Below are positions 1-26,802 of a DNA stretch of 64,000 nt, piece by piece; within the stretch, counting starts at the first letter, position 1, and each line of letters opens with the position of its first letter. The stretch is from contig NC_030383.2 in assembly GCF_001625215.2 (NCBI RefSeq), forward strand, positions 60,998,949 to 61,062,948, given 5' to 3'. The notes beneath the pieces were generated by a model. It was given only the letters and a program-made list of their open reading frames with translations, had not been told where the DNA came from and ran no database searches. The position numbers and the translations under genes were made by a program. The DNA comes from Daucus carota subsp. sativus (taxonomy: Eukaryota > Streptophyta > Magnoliopsida > Apiales > Apiaceae).

Positions 1-59
1 CGATCCCATCCGAATTATATTTCACAATATAACAAAAAAAATTCAAATGTTAAAAGGAA

Positions 60-67
60 TATATAAA
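60..67 (+). promoter_or_regulatory. TATA box of the FHA-AAA ATPase gene
   Basis: TATATAAA is followed by a pyrimidine-rich leader and lies about 150 bp before the ATG at 219. That spacing suits a plant TATA box with a leader of roughly 120 nt. Assigned from sequence and spacing only. Confidence 0.55.
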
Positions 68-218
68 GGTGGGGGCAACAAACAACCAGAAACAAGAGAA
101 GTTTTGTTGTGTCAACTCATCTCTCCCTGTAATCATTTCATTGCATTTCACCCCATCTATCTTCCCCACCTATACATACACCCATCTTGTATCTATCTAT
201 CATCGTCTCCGTGTAACC

Positions 219-15340
<15,122 letters not shown>

Positions 15341-16805
15341 TGGAGGTATCCAAATTGTATAGAATTTTTTAGCTTTATCTTTTTATATCTTTTACTAACT
15401 ATATAGTACAGCTGATGATGGTGCCTTGTGACTGCGGAAATACTACGGGTTCACCCAAACCCAGATATCTTTTTCATGTTTGAGATAGAGGCTCCTTTGT
15501 ATCATATGTTTTATGGATATTATAACGCCATCCATACAAGTTTAAATTATACTGAGCCTGTACATACATTGCGATTAATTTAACAAACCATATACATGTT
15601 TACTTGGCGTTAATGTTGAAGCTATTTGATGACATTAACATCTAATATTATTGGCCTTGGTTTCTTTTATTGTGTGTGCTCTCAGTGTTGTGAAGGGCTG
15701 GGTCTGATGATCTTTTAGAGTTCATAGATTCATTTATTTTGCTAATGTGAAGTTTCTGGATTCTTTAGAAGTCGAGCAATGTAATTTGTTATTCGTATTG
15801 ATTATATTTGCAAGAGTTATTTATTGACTAGTTTAATAATAATAATAATATATAAGACTAAGGTGTGGGAGTGTTTGGCCCGTCTTATTTGATGAAATTA
15901 AGTACTTGTTTAGGAAAAATTTCACATATACATAATATTTTCAGTATTAAGTATTCAATATTTGTTTAATATTTCTATTTACAGAAATAAGTCACTTATT
16001 TCTAGAAGAAAGTACTCATTCACGTACGTATTTACAGAAATAAGTCACTTGTTTCTTATTCACAGAAATAAGACTGTGAGCCTTCTCTGTTTTGAGTGTT
16101 TCAAGTGGTATTCGATAGGAATTGACTGATTGTTCATACTTTGATAGAGACTATGTTCTTGATAAAGAAGGCCATACTTTGGGAGAGCCATACTAGAGAA
16201 TAGGGGGGAGGGTGGTTCTTTCTTGGAATTGATAAGGTGAGTTTTGATGAATGCATGAGATGATATTAGTGAAAACCATGACTCCAGACGCTGATAGTGA
16301 TATTTGGGGTCTAATTGCTGAGTGATAGATCACCCTGAGGGAGACTTGAGTACGAACACCTGGAGAAGATTTTAACGAAATATGCCAAAGAGTTTCGAAT
16401 ATGTATACCAATTGCCATTAGAGCATCTGCAACGCTAACAGTGAAAACTGTTAGCTAAAACATGGTTACCTATAATTTTACCGTAAGCGATTTTTGTTCC
16501 AACAGTGTTAGTTATAATCATTAGCTATATTCAAAATAGCTATTCAAAATATTGTTTTGTTTAATTATTTTTGATGATATAATTAAAATAAATTTAATCA
16601 GTATAGACATGGGCAATACTAATTTTAAAAAATATGCTATTTTTGTTTCGGAATATTATATTTTAAAAAAGAGTGGTAAGTTAGTTATTTATTCTTATTC
16701 TTTTCCAAACTGAAGTATTCTGAATATAATAAAAAAAATAACAAAATAAAATAAAATCATATGTGTGTATGTGTTAAATAATTAAATTTCATACCTTTTA
16801 AATTA
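15341..16805. other. Intergenic and 3' flank of the ATPase gene
   Basis: No reading frame of note. It holds the presumed 3' UTR, a region with three spaced copies of an acagaaataagtcactt-type motif near 15980-16070, and at about 16430 the sequence gagcatctgcaacgctaac, which resembles one end of a MITE whose partner end I could not find. Confidence 0.5.
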
Positions 16806-17639
16806 GGGAAATCTACAAAACTACCTACCTTTTCTTTTATTGTTTTCAAAAATACTACCTTCCAGAATTATTTTTGAAAATACCTTTTCATAAAATTTTT
16901 TTTTTCAAAAATACTGTTTGCAACTTTTGCAACCTCATTTGCAACTACAGGCGGCGCCAGCCGTGTTGCAACCTCTTTTGCAACTTCGTATGCAGCTGAA
17001 TTCCTGATTTCAAATTCCAGTTCTCAAATGTCATTTTCGACCTCATTTTCGGAATCGATACATACATGTATGTATCGATTCCGAAAATGAGGTCGAAAAT
17101 GACATTTGAGAACTGGAACTTGAAATCAGGAATTGTAATTGCATATATAGTTGCATATGGTTGTATTCAGTTGCATATGGTTGCATTCAGTTGCTTCTAT
17201 TGTAATCTAATGGCCCCGCCAGGGGCACACCATACATCTGTTGTTACTTACATTTTTCAGTTGCATTTAGTTGCAACTGAGGTTGCAAATGAAGTTGCAA
17301 AAGTTGCAACTGCAGTTGCAACCTCATTTGCAACTTTTGCAACCTCATTTACAACTATGTATAGTTTTCAGTTGCATTTAGTTGCAACTTCATTTGCAAC
17401 CTCATTTGCAACTTTTGCAACTTACAGTTTTCTGTTGAATTAGTTGCAATTGCAGTTGCAACTTTCCATTTTTATTTGCAACTTTTGCAACCTCATTTGC
17501 AAAAGGTTGCAAATGAGGTTGCAAAAGTTGCAAATCGTATTTTTGAAAAATTTTTTTTATGAAAAAGTATTTTTAAAAATAATGAAAAAGATGGTAGTAA
17601 AAAAATAATTTTACAGATGGGTATTTTTAAAAAGATCCC
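16806..17639. mobile_element. Mutator-type MITE (834 bp) with palindromic core and GTTGCAA-rich interior
   Basis: An exact 9-bp duplication TTTAAATTA flanks it (16797-16805 and 17640-17648). The ends are inverted: GGGAAATCTACAAAACTACC on the left against GGGATCTTTTTAAAAATACC read inward from the right. A 9-bp duplication is typical of MULEs. The interior contains a 136-bp palindrome (16999-17134) and dozens of short motifs built on GTTGCAA/TTGCAAC. One reading frame at 17066-17443 is an artefact of these repeats. No transposase is present, so the element is non-autonomous. Confidence 0.8.
16999..17134. repeat. 136-bp near-perfect palindrome
   Basis: Two 68-bp arms meet between 17066 and 17067 at acatgt with no spacer. 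Reading both arms base by base I see a single mismatch (17015 against its mirror base). As RNA it would fold into one continuous hairpin. Confidence 0.9.
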
Positions 17640-17648
17640 TTTAAATTA

Positions 17649-18379
17649 ACATTTTAATATGTGATTTGAGAATTAGGATTTGGAAAATATATGAGTTGAG
17701 TTTATATCATTACTATCATATTATTATTATTTTATTTTATTACATAAGTATCTAATCTATATAACGGTGTTTTAAACATAATCAAGACAATTGTATTATT
17801 TTCAAAAAATTTACTCACAATAAGATGTATTCAACTGGAATTTTAAAGAATTCTTTTTTATTCAAGAAATTCGAATGTATTTAACTCACATTTTAAAAAA
17901 TGTAACAGAATCTTGGTGTATTCAATTGCGATACTAAATTATGTTGAAAAATCTGTTGATATTCAGTTAGAATTTTAAATTATATTTTAAAAATACAATG
18001 ATATTTTATGGGGATCGTTTAAAATCCATTTAAATCTCTAATATTTAAATGCTGGTAAATTTTTTTGGACTTTATAAAATGATAAATTTTGTAGGATTGT
18101 TCAGTATATTTTACGTTTTTTGAAATATCACTAAAATCAATAAAATTTTGAACAATTCTGTAACATTTTATTAAGGATTCATATAAAACTAAAATCATAT
18201 ATAATTTATTGAAATTTATAAACTGAAAAAAAATCGTTAAAATCCGACACTCTTTGCTCTTTAGAGTTCGAAACCAGACTCGAACCGAACCCAAAAATCT
18301 TTAATAAGCGCCTCGAACTGGAGCCTAGACCCGCCTAATTTGAGACGGGGGACTATTTATCGACAATCTTCTTATCGAC
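17649..18379. other. Intergenic, distal upstream region of PMS1
   Basis: AT-rich sequence of more than 700 bases. I see no coding region, clear repeat boundary or RNA gene; reading frames here lack any family resemblance. Confidence 0.5.
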
Positions 18380-18388
18380 TTTCGCGCC
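18380..18388 (+). promoter_or_regulatory. E2F-like binding site upstream of PMS1
   Basis: TTTCGCGCC matches the E2F/DP consensus TTTSSCGC and sits 108 bp before the PMS1 ATG, the usual position of E2F sites in plant S-phase and DNA-repair genes. CG-rich octamers are rare in this AT-rich flank. Function is inferred. Confidence 0.6.
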
Positions 18389-18496
18389 AAAACATAAAAA
18401 CACATCTGTTCAAGTCTAGGGTTTGAAAAATACACACACTAATTATGATCAATTGAGACGACAATCTGCACTACGACACTTTAATCAAGCCACAAA

Positions 18497-21400
18497 ATGC
18501 AAGAATCAACAACTCCACCGGCGCCGTCGAGTTCTCCGGCTCTGATAAGGCCGATAAACAAAGGCGTGGTTCACAAAATTTGCGCCGGACAAGTGATTCT
18601 CGACCTCTCGTCGGCGGTGAAGGAGCTGGTTGAGAACAGCTTAGACGCCGGCGCTACCAGCATCGAGATCTCGTTGCGAGATTACGGTGAAGAGTCGTTT
18701 CAGGTTGTGGATAACGGTTGCGGCATTTCACCAAACAACTTCAAGGCATGGATATAAATGTACATTTTTGTTGCATTTGTGTGTTTATTATCGTAATCGA
18801 TAAGTCAATACTCGCTCACTCGACTTGTTTATAGCCTCGATTGAATGATACATTTTGTTAATCTGGTTAATTAGGAAAATGTATAGTTTGTTTATGTAAT
18901 GTTCTTATGTCAGTCTTGATTATGGAAATTTCATGCGTTTGTGTTGTACTTGTGGTGTGATTTTTTTTGGTAATATTCATTGGTTTAGAACTAGACATAG
19001 GAAAATCTCGATGAATTTATACTTGATTCATTCATAAGCTAGATTAGATCATACATTTTGTTCGACCGGTTGTATTATATTTATTGATGACCTTGAATAG
19101 ATACTGCATTTTGTCGACTGGAATATATTTAGGCAAATTAATAATCACTATTAATTAGTAAGAGCAAGTCCAATGCAATGCTATACTTGATTCTATTTCT
19201 ATAATTTGGCACCAAAGGCAAAAACAACTCCAAAGGGGTTTTAATTTTTAGATGCAAATATGCAGAAATGCATCCTTGGTTCTTAATTTGAAACCAGGGA
19301 TGGATTTATGCATCCTTGCCATGTCATCATTCGCTATAAATGGAGGGGAAGAAGATAAACAATTACTGCATTTTACATCTAGAATTGGACTTGCATTAAG
19401 AATTTTGAGTGCGAGACTATAAATTTGTAGAGGTTTTACAGTATGCACTTGAGTTTGAGAGTTTATTTGATATATTTTTATGGATATACATGATTCATTG
19501 TGGTACTCTGTTACGTTGAATGATATTGTGTGGGTTCTTTTGTGTTCTACTATATTGTAGGTTTTGGCACTTAGGCATCATACTTCAAAGTTAGCAGAGT
19601 TTCATGATCTTCAATCCTTGACAACATTTGGCTTTAGAGGGGAGGCGCTCAGTTCACTTTGTTCTTTAGGAAATTTGACTATTGAAACTAGAACAAAGAA
19701 TGAAGCCGTGGCTACTCTCTTGACCTTTGATCGGACAGGTTTGTTAATAAAAGAAGAAAAAACAGCACGTAAAATAGGTTCTACTGTCATGGTTAAGAAG
19801 TTGTTCGCCAATTTGCCGGTGAGAAGCAAAGAATTTCATCGCAACATCCGCAAGGAATATGGAAAGCTTGTTTCTTTACTAAATGTAAGCCTTCTTGTGT
19901 CTTATTGCATTGGTCGACTCTTTAAGTAGCTTCTGGATAAATTGCTTACCGGCCTTTAACTAAGTCTGCTGCTTAGGTTTTTTTTTATAATCTCAAAGAT
20001 ATAGGCACCTTTAGTTATGAACCAAATTCACTAATAGGCTACTCCGTGAGAATTAAGTTTAGAATTAGTTTGCTGCAATTTGCACTTTCAGCTTCTATAT
20101 GCTACAAACTTGCTATCATTAGTGGAATGGATAAAATTTAGGCTTAATGCCCTTTTAACTCTCAATGTTTGGATGTGTATACCAATGCAGCCTCAATGTT
20201 TTAACTCGGCCGATTCAACCCTCCGAGTATCCGATATGTTCCAATTAGCCCTCGTACTGGGATGAAGCCAAAAAACGGTATATGACGGAGGGTAAACTTG
20301 ACAATTACTAGATTAAGTTTGCTTGTTCCTTTTAACCCCTAAAGATTACATTAGATGTTCCTTTTAACCCCTAAAGAATAGATTAGAATACATTAGATGT
20401 TCCTTTTAACCGTCAATGTTTAAAGCCCTTTTAACCCTCACGAGTGTGAAATGTCATGGTTGTACATCCGTTATATACCGTTTTTTGGTATGAGGGCTGA
20501 TCGGAACAATATTGGATACTTGGAGGGTTGAATCGGCCGAGTTAAAACATTGAGGTCGTATCGGTCCACACCCCCAAACATTAAGGTAAAAGGGCATTTA
20601 GCCTAAAATTTATTATCCATTACAGCCCTCTGCTGGATAATTGCATGCATTGAAATCAGAACAGGTTTTTTTTGCATACTGTTGTTAACTCATTTACTTA
20701 TATTCCACCATTAAGATTTACTTAAGGGAAGCGCGGCATATTGGGAGTTGTGTTTGAAGTAATTCGTAATATTCAAGTACTCTGTTAAACTAACTTACAA
20801 GTAATATTTGTCTGTAGAAGAGATATATCAATACACAAGTAATCTTATATTGTAACAATCTTTGGGTTATCTGTTAATTGAAATAGTTTTTGAACGATCT
20901 TTCTCACTTGAGTACACATCAAAATTACAGGCCTATGCCCTTATTGCGAAAGGTGTAAGGATAGTTTGCAGTAACACGACTGGTAAGAACACAAAGTCTG
21001 TGGTACTTAAAACGCAGGGAAGTGGATCCCTTAAAGATAACATAATTACAGTGTTTGGCATGGACACCTTTTCCAGCTTGGAGCCCATAAGCTTATGTAT
21101 ATCAGGGGGTTGCAAGTTGGATGGGTTTCTTTCAAAGCCTGGATATGGTAGTGGACGATATATGAGTGACCGCCAATTTTTTTTTGTTAATGGTCGGCCG
21201 GTTGATATGCCTAAAGTTGGAAAGCTTGTGAATGAGTTATATAAAGGTGCAAACTCCCGCCAATTTCCAATCGCAATATTGGATTTTACTCTTCCATCTA
21301 GAGCTTGTGATGTCAATGTAACACCTGATAAAAGAAAAATATTTTTTTCTGAGGAAAGTACCATCTTTGACTCGTTAAGAGAAGCCTTACAAAATATTTA

Positions 21401-24400
21401 TTCACCTGGACATGTGAGTTTCTCTGTCAATAGATGTGCGAATCTCAGTAAGCGTGATGACTGCTCACAGTTTTCACCCAAGAAGTTCTCCATGAAATGC
21501 AGTGATTCAATTAAAGAAGCAGATAACAAGGAACAATTGGAAATTGGTGGAATCGATCACACAACTATTAAAGAAGGAAAGAGCAGATCATTGGTTGCAG
21601 AGGTTATCGACATTGATGATCCTCTGGAGGCTGGTATTCGTAATAGGCAGCCCATGCATCATGTTGGTAGTAGTAAAATCGCTCAACATGCTCCACTGCT
21701 TTCAGGCGAAGCAAAAACACCTGTTGTTGACAACATAAATTCATCAGGTCGTGCAAGTATCATCCAGTCGTCCCTTTCAAATTTTATTACAGTTAATAAA
21801 AGAAAACATGAAAGTATCAGTGCTGCATTCACTGAGACCCCTCTTCTTAGAGGCGGATCTGTTATACATCAGTCAAAGAAAATCAGTCCTCAAATTTCCA
21901 CTTTATTATCAAAATCTATGGTGGAGTCCAATGAGAATGAAGGTGCCAATGTGGTCAAAAATATTGGCCTTGGACCTTCTAGGAAATGTGGACCAGAAAG
22001 AGTGTGCAATGAAACTGATGAAAAATCTTCTGGGGGCACTGGGAACAACAGAGTATATGGACAAGTATGTCTAGAGATTATTTTACTTTTACGCATTTCT
22101 TTTCATGTTACACTCAGGGAATGATTTCTTTCATTACTACTTGGTACAATTAAAAATATTAATCATGTCTATCGAAAAAATAAAAAACTGTATTTCCTGT
22201 GCATAGCATTTTGATTATGATAGCTTATACTTGAATATATTACCGTGCGAGTCAACACAAAAAAGAATGCATCTGCCGTCTAATATTTGTTCTACTGTTC
22301 TGTCTAGTTACTGGCAGTATATTATCTATCTAATTCGAACTTACATCCAGGAGTTGGTGATTCAAGAGGAACATCTGCCCTTAGCTGATTCAGTATTACC
22401 TGTTACAACTACCAATAACGTCACTAACGAGTCAATGGGTACACTAGCTACGCCTGTGCTAGTGCAGTCTTCTGGGTTAGCTGCAAATTCTTCAGTGAGT
22501 TCTGCGCGAAATACAGGTTTTACATTGAACTTCAGTTTTAAAGACCTAAAGTTGAGAAGGGATCAGAGACTGTCTAGATTAAAAGACATCAGTACTTCTA
22601 AAGAAAGAGCCCAGTCTGAAACGTAAGTTATGCAACGCTTTCATAATTATAGATTTTATGTAGTAGTTTTTCTCTAAACTGATTTGCCTGTCGATCATTT
22701 CACAGGTGCTATGATGCTGCAACGCTAATATCATCCAAACTTGGGAATATTGATGAAAAAGAAGCAGCTTTAGCAGCCGCTACCAATGAGCTAGAAAGGC
22801 ATTTTAACAAAAAAGACTTTGGTCGAATGAAGGTGGTTTTCTTATTATGAAATACATAAATATATATTAGGTTGAATCACAATTATGGAAATGCAAAGAT
22901 CGGCAAATTAAATTAATGAGAATATGTGTACTTATGTTTGCACAATTGTCTCCTTAATATGTGAGTCCGCCACAAAAAGGTTTTCTTAAAAACCTTATGT
23001 ATACGAAGTTTGTTTTGTCTCAAAAGGAAAAAAGAAGAAGCAGCTTTTAATATGTCACAGATATACATAAAGTCATAAATCAATGCTGATGCGGGAAGTA
23101 TGGATGTTTATGATCATAAGCATTATACTCCCTCCGTCCCACTCATTTCTACACGGTTTCCTTTTTGGGATGTCCCATCATTTCTATACATTCCAAAAAT
23201 AGTAAGTTTTTATAATATAAAACACTATTACACCCACTACTTTCTTCCACTATATCCATCCTATAATAATAAAAACACTATTACACCCACTACTTTCCTC
23301 CACTATCTCAAATCTATTATTAAAAATAAATGGGTCCCACCACTATAACTACTTTTCACCTAACTTTACACATTTTTTACACTTTTTCTTGGTCTCCGTG
23401 TCCCAACCAAATGTATACAATTGGTTAGGACGGAGGGAGTAGATGTTAAGGATTTGGCCCAGAATATAGAAGACAAATCTCTCTTAGGTGTATTCTTTGG
23501 AAGAAATTAGTTCTATTGTGCTTATCTGGACTAATTTCATCATATTTTATAAATTGGCACCTTTTTACTTTCGGTGTGTATATTGGAAAGAGTTTTTGGT
23601 CATGTGCTGTTGCATAAATGCTCATATTTAAACCACTACAAGTACCTAATTGGACAAATTAAATTTTCACTTGAAGTTTTTAGCTTATGCATTTGAAATT
23701 TCCATATTCAAGTATGGGATCACTTATCTGATGGGAATGCTATTTTGCAAAATTTTATAAGTCTCTATCTTTTTTCCAAGTGAAAACTATATGCTGCAGA
23801 AGAGTGTACAATGTACAGTGTCTACTATAATATATTACTTTTAATTTTCTTATAAGCTGGTTGTTTTAGATGAAAACACTGAACTGTAGTCGCATGTTTT
23901 CCCTTAGTATGATGGCCATCATTGGATGTCTAACAAACTATTTTATTAATTATTGTAAGATGATTAGTTTCTTAGTGTGAGTTTTGGGATAATAGAACAT
24001 GTAAAACAGTTGGATTTACTCTGTACTTGTGGTAGTGACTAGTGTCCTTTTGATGACTTCTGACCAAACAACTTTGCTGTCTCCACAGTTCCAATACTTT
24101 TTTAGTATACCTGATTCTGGTTTATTTTTGATCCAGATTTCCTATATATTTTGAAAATAACTTGTACCTTCTTTTTTCTAGGTGATTGGTCAATTCAATC
24201 TGGGCTTTATCATTGGCAAGTTAGATAAGGACCTGTTTATTGTAGATCAGGTAGTTGTCGCTTTTGAATCACTTTTCTACTGTTTTCCATGTCAAACTGC
24301 AAATTTTGTATACCTGACAGTCTGGACTACTGGGAAGTGTTCAAACAACACTAATTTGAACCTGCTGTCCTTTTTCATCTGAGTGGTATTTATTATTTGT

Positions 24401-26802
24401 GTGATCTTGGTATACTTCTTTCTCTTCAGCATGCTGCAGATGAGAAATACAATTATGAGAGGCTCTCTCTATCTACAATTTTGAATCAACAGCCATTGCT
24501 CCGGTGAGATTTTATTTTCTTAACTGGGGCCGCTTTTACTGCTCATCAGATATTTGATATCAAGAATATATTCAATGAAGGGTTATTGAATAATACTTTC
24601 GGATTTTGATTACTATATGCTATTAGCAAATGTGGAATCTTTAGGGAATGTGAAGATTTTGTTCCAGTAACTATGTTACGTGTTAAGTGAGTTGTGTTGC
24701 TAGTCAATTACACCGCGATGTTTTTCTTGTAAGTTTATGTGGTTCATTCATCATTATGCTTCTGGCAGTAAAACTGAAAGTAACTGAATATTAGGTTTTT
24801 TATGTACAGTAGAGCAATATAAGGGAGAAGAGTTTCTAAAGTTTATAATGGTTATTGGTTGCAACTAGACCTGGAATTTTTGTACACTACACAAAAATTT
24901 AGTGTTTCGGTTTGGACTCTTGGGTACACTAAACGAAAAGGTAAACCAATCACAAAATTACAAGATAATAGGTTTCATGTTATGTTTGGCTTTTCAAATA
25001 ATGATGTAGGGATGATTATATAGCACATCGGAATAAAATGGTTTGTGTATTGTATCATGATTATTTTTCATTTTAAGTTTTAGTATTCTAGAGTGTCCTG
25101 ACTATTTCATTGATTGTAGACCAATGAGTTTGGAATTATCTCCTGAAGAAGAAGTAGTTGTTACAATGAACATGGATATCCTCAGGTACCGCAAATCAGT
25201 TATCTATTTCTTGCTTTCATGTTTATACACTGGTCAATATCTTTCTCTTAAAATTTCAATTTGTTTGGGGGCTTAATTTTTTCTTCATTTTGTTTTTTAT
25301 AATTCCTTTCTTTTGGATGTACGGCGTCTTTGAAAGTGGATTTTTGGTCTTTTTTTAATAGAAGACGTGTTAATGCACAATTTGATTGTTACACTAGTGG
25401 AAGTAAATAGTATCTGGGTCAAAACCTAAGCTTATCTGTTTCTTTAGGTTTTTTTGACAGATAATAATTTTTTTTATCTTTTATTATTGGGCAATATTGA
25501 GGTTGTTTCTTAAAGGTCCTGATATGAACCTGTCTTTTAATTTTTCAGAAAAAATGGATTCGCTTTGGAAGAGGACTTCAATGCTCCTTTAGGGCAACGA
25601 TTTAAACTAAAAGCCGTTCCTTTTAGTAAGAACATAACTTTCGGAGTTGTAGGTAAGCCAACTCAATTAATTATGAAACCCTGGCTAGTTAGTTCTTCAA
25701 CTCTATTCACCAACGATGAGATCTGGGACTCCATGGATTGCACTGTTCTTTCTTTCTTTCTAATTTATAGATCTAAAAATTTATACAAACACATGGGCTC
25801 TGTATGGTTTCAATTGCAGTTCCAGAATGTAGAAAACATTATGTTTTGACATAATGTGTTTGGAACAAATAGTATTCTCTTGCATGGTTTAAGAAAGTAT
25901 GCACTGTTATGACTTGAGAATGGAGCATTCCTTCTTAAATTGGGGGTGTAATCTCTAGCATAGAGTGTAAGGAAGGAATAAAATTGATAAACATTTGTTC
26001 ATAATATAGTGCAAACTCCATTCCTTTCATATTCATTCACCCCAACCAAACACAACGTTAGAATTAGAAAGTGCCGCCTATCGCCTTGCAAAGTATATTG
26101 TGCTTTCTTTGCAGCCTTACCTTGTTTCATCTCTTTTATGAGTCATTGCTGTCTTTATAACCGATAATGATAGCACATTACTTATCAAAAAATTATCATA
26201 GAGCATATACTGTGCTGTGCCCCTACTAGACCTTAGTATAGTTTTCCATAGGGTCACAGGTCTGAAGTCAGACAGAAACCAGTCACCACAGACCTTAAGA
26301 CTGTGCCATCATTTTTAAGTTGTTTGTCATGCTTATTTACAGATGTAAAGGAGCTCATCTCTATTCTTACCGATAGTCAAGGTGAATGTTCGATGATTGG
26401 TAGTTACAGGATGGACACTGCAGATTCAGTATGTCCACCTAGAGTTCGTTCAATGCTAGCTTCGCGTGCCTGTAGATCATCGGTTATGATTGGAGCTTCA
26501 CTTTCTAGAAACGAGATGCAAAAGGTGATAGTTGCGATTGTACTACATCTTTATTTTAAATTTCTATTATTGCAAGAGGCAATCCTTATAAGTTATACAG
26601 CTAGCACAACTTTGTTGGTATTTGCACTTATAATCTCTTGCTAGACATAATTTTTCATGTTCCATGCCCTTTTCAGATACTTAAACATTTGACTGACCTA
26701 AAGTCTCCGTGGAACTGTCCACATGGAAGACCAACAATGCGTCACTTAGTTGACCTAGCAAGTTTACACAGAGAGTGGAATCCCGAAGATGGAGATCTGT
26801 AA
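18497..26802 (+). CDS. PMS1: DNA mismatch repair protein PMS1 (MutL homologue), 11 exons, 908 aa
   Basis: Exons: 18497-18745, 19561-19884, 20931-22064, 22351-22622, 22706-22832, 24182-24250, 24430-24503, 25120-25185, 25549-25652, 26343-26524, 26677-26802. The N-terminal GHKL ATPase shows motif I with E46 and N47 (ELVENSLDAGAT), motif II DNGCGI at 72-77 and motif III GFRGEALSSL. A variable, polar linker is encoded mostly by exons 3 and 4. The C-terminal part carries the metal-binding endonuclease motif DQHAADE at 724-730, then SRACRSSVMIG and CPHGRPTMRHL. In MutL-alpha, PMS1 pairs with MLH1 and nicks the new strand during mismatch repair in the nucleus. Both catalytic modules look intact. Intron 1 has to use a GC donor (AAG then gc at 18746-18747); all other introns are GT-AG. 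The C-terminus after RHLVDL is short and ends at GDL. Confidence 0.96.
19162..19396. mobile_element. Tourist-like (PIF/Harbinger) MITE, 235 bp, PMS1 intron 1
   Basis: The ends GAGCAAGTCCAAT and ATTGGACTTGCAT are near-perfect inverted repeats flanked by TAA (19159-19161 and 19397-19399). A 3-bp TAA/TTA duplication with GAGCAAGTCC-type termini fits PIF/Harbinger. It shares its ends with the larger copy at 54443-54834. Confidence 0.75.
20141..20603. mobile_element. MULE-type MITE with long inverted arms (463 bp), PMS1 intron 2
   Basis: An exact 9-bp duplication TAAAATTTA lies on both sides (20132-20140 and 20604-20612). The ends GGCTTAATGCCCTTTTAAC and the inverted copy ending AAAGGGCATTTAGCC start arms that pair for well over 100 bp, including the gattcaaccctcc / ggagggttgaatc and accgttttttgg segments. 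The centre has a repeated ttccttttaaccc motif. Non-coding. Confidence 0.85.
23128..23439. mobile_element. Stowaway-like MITE (312 bp), PMS1 intron 5
   Basis: The ends CTCCCTCCGTCC and GGACGGAGGGAG form inverted repeats flanked by TA (23126-23127 and 23440-23441). The interior repeats acactattacacccactac. It is a close relative of the copy at 43575-43878. Confidence 0.92.

Noticed and set aside
17066..17443. 125-codon frame with LVATSFATFAT-like repeats
   Set aside because: Produced by the GTTGCAA motif field inside the MULE MITE.
20933..21364. 143-codon minus-strand frame
   Set aside because: Shadow of PMS1 exon 3.
21502..22074. Plus-strand frames in another phase of PMS1 exon 3
   Set aside because: Overlap the conserved PMS1 frame and have no family resemblance.
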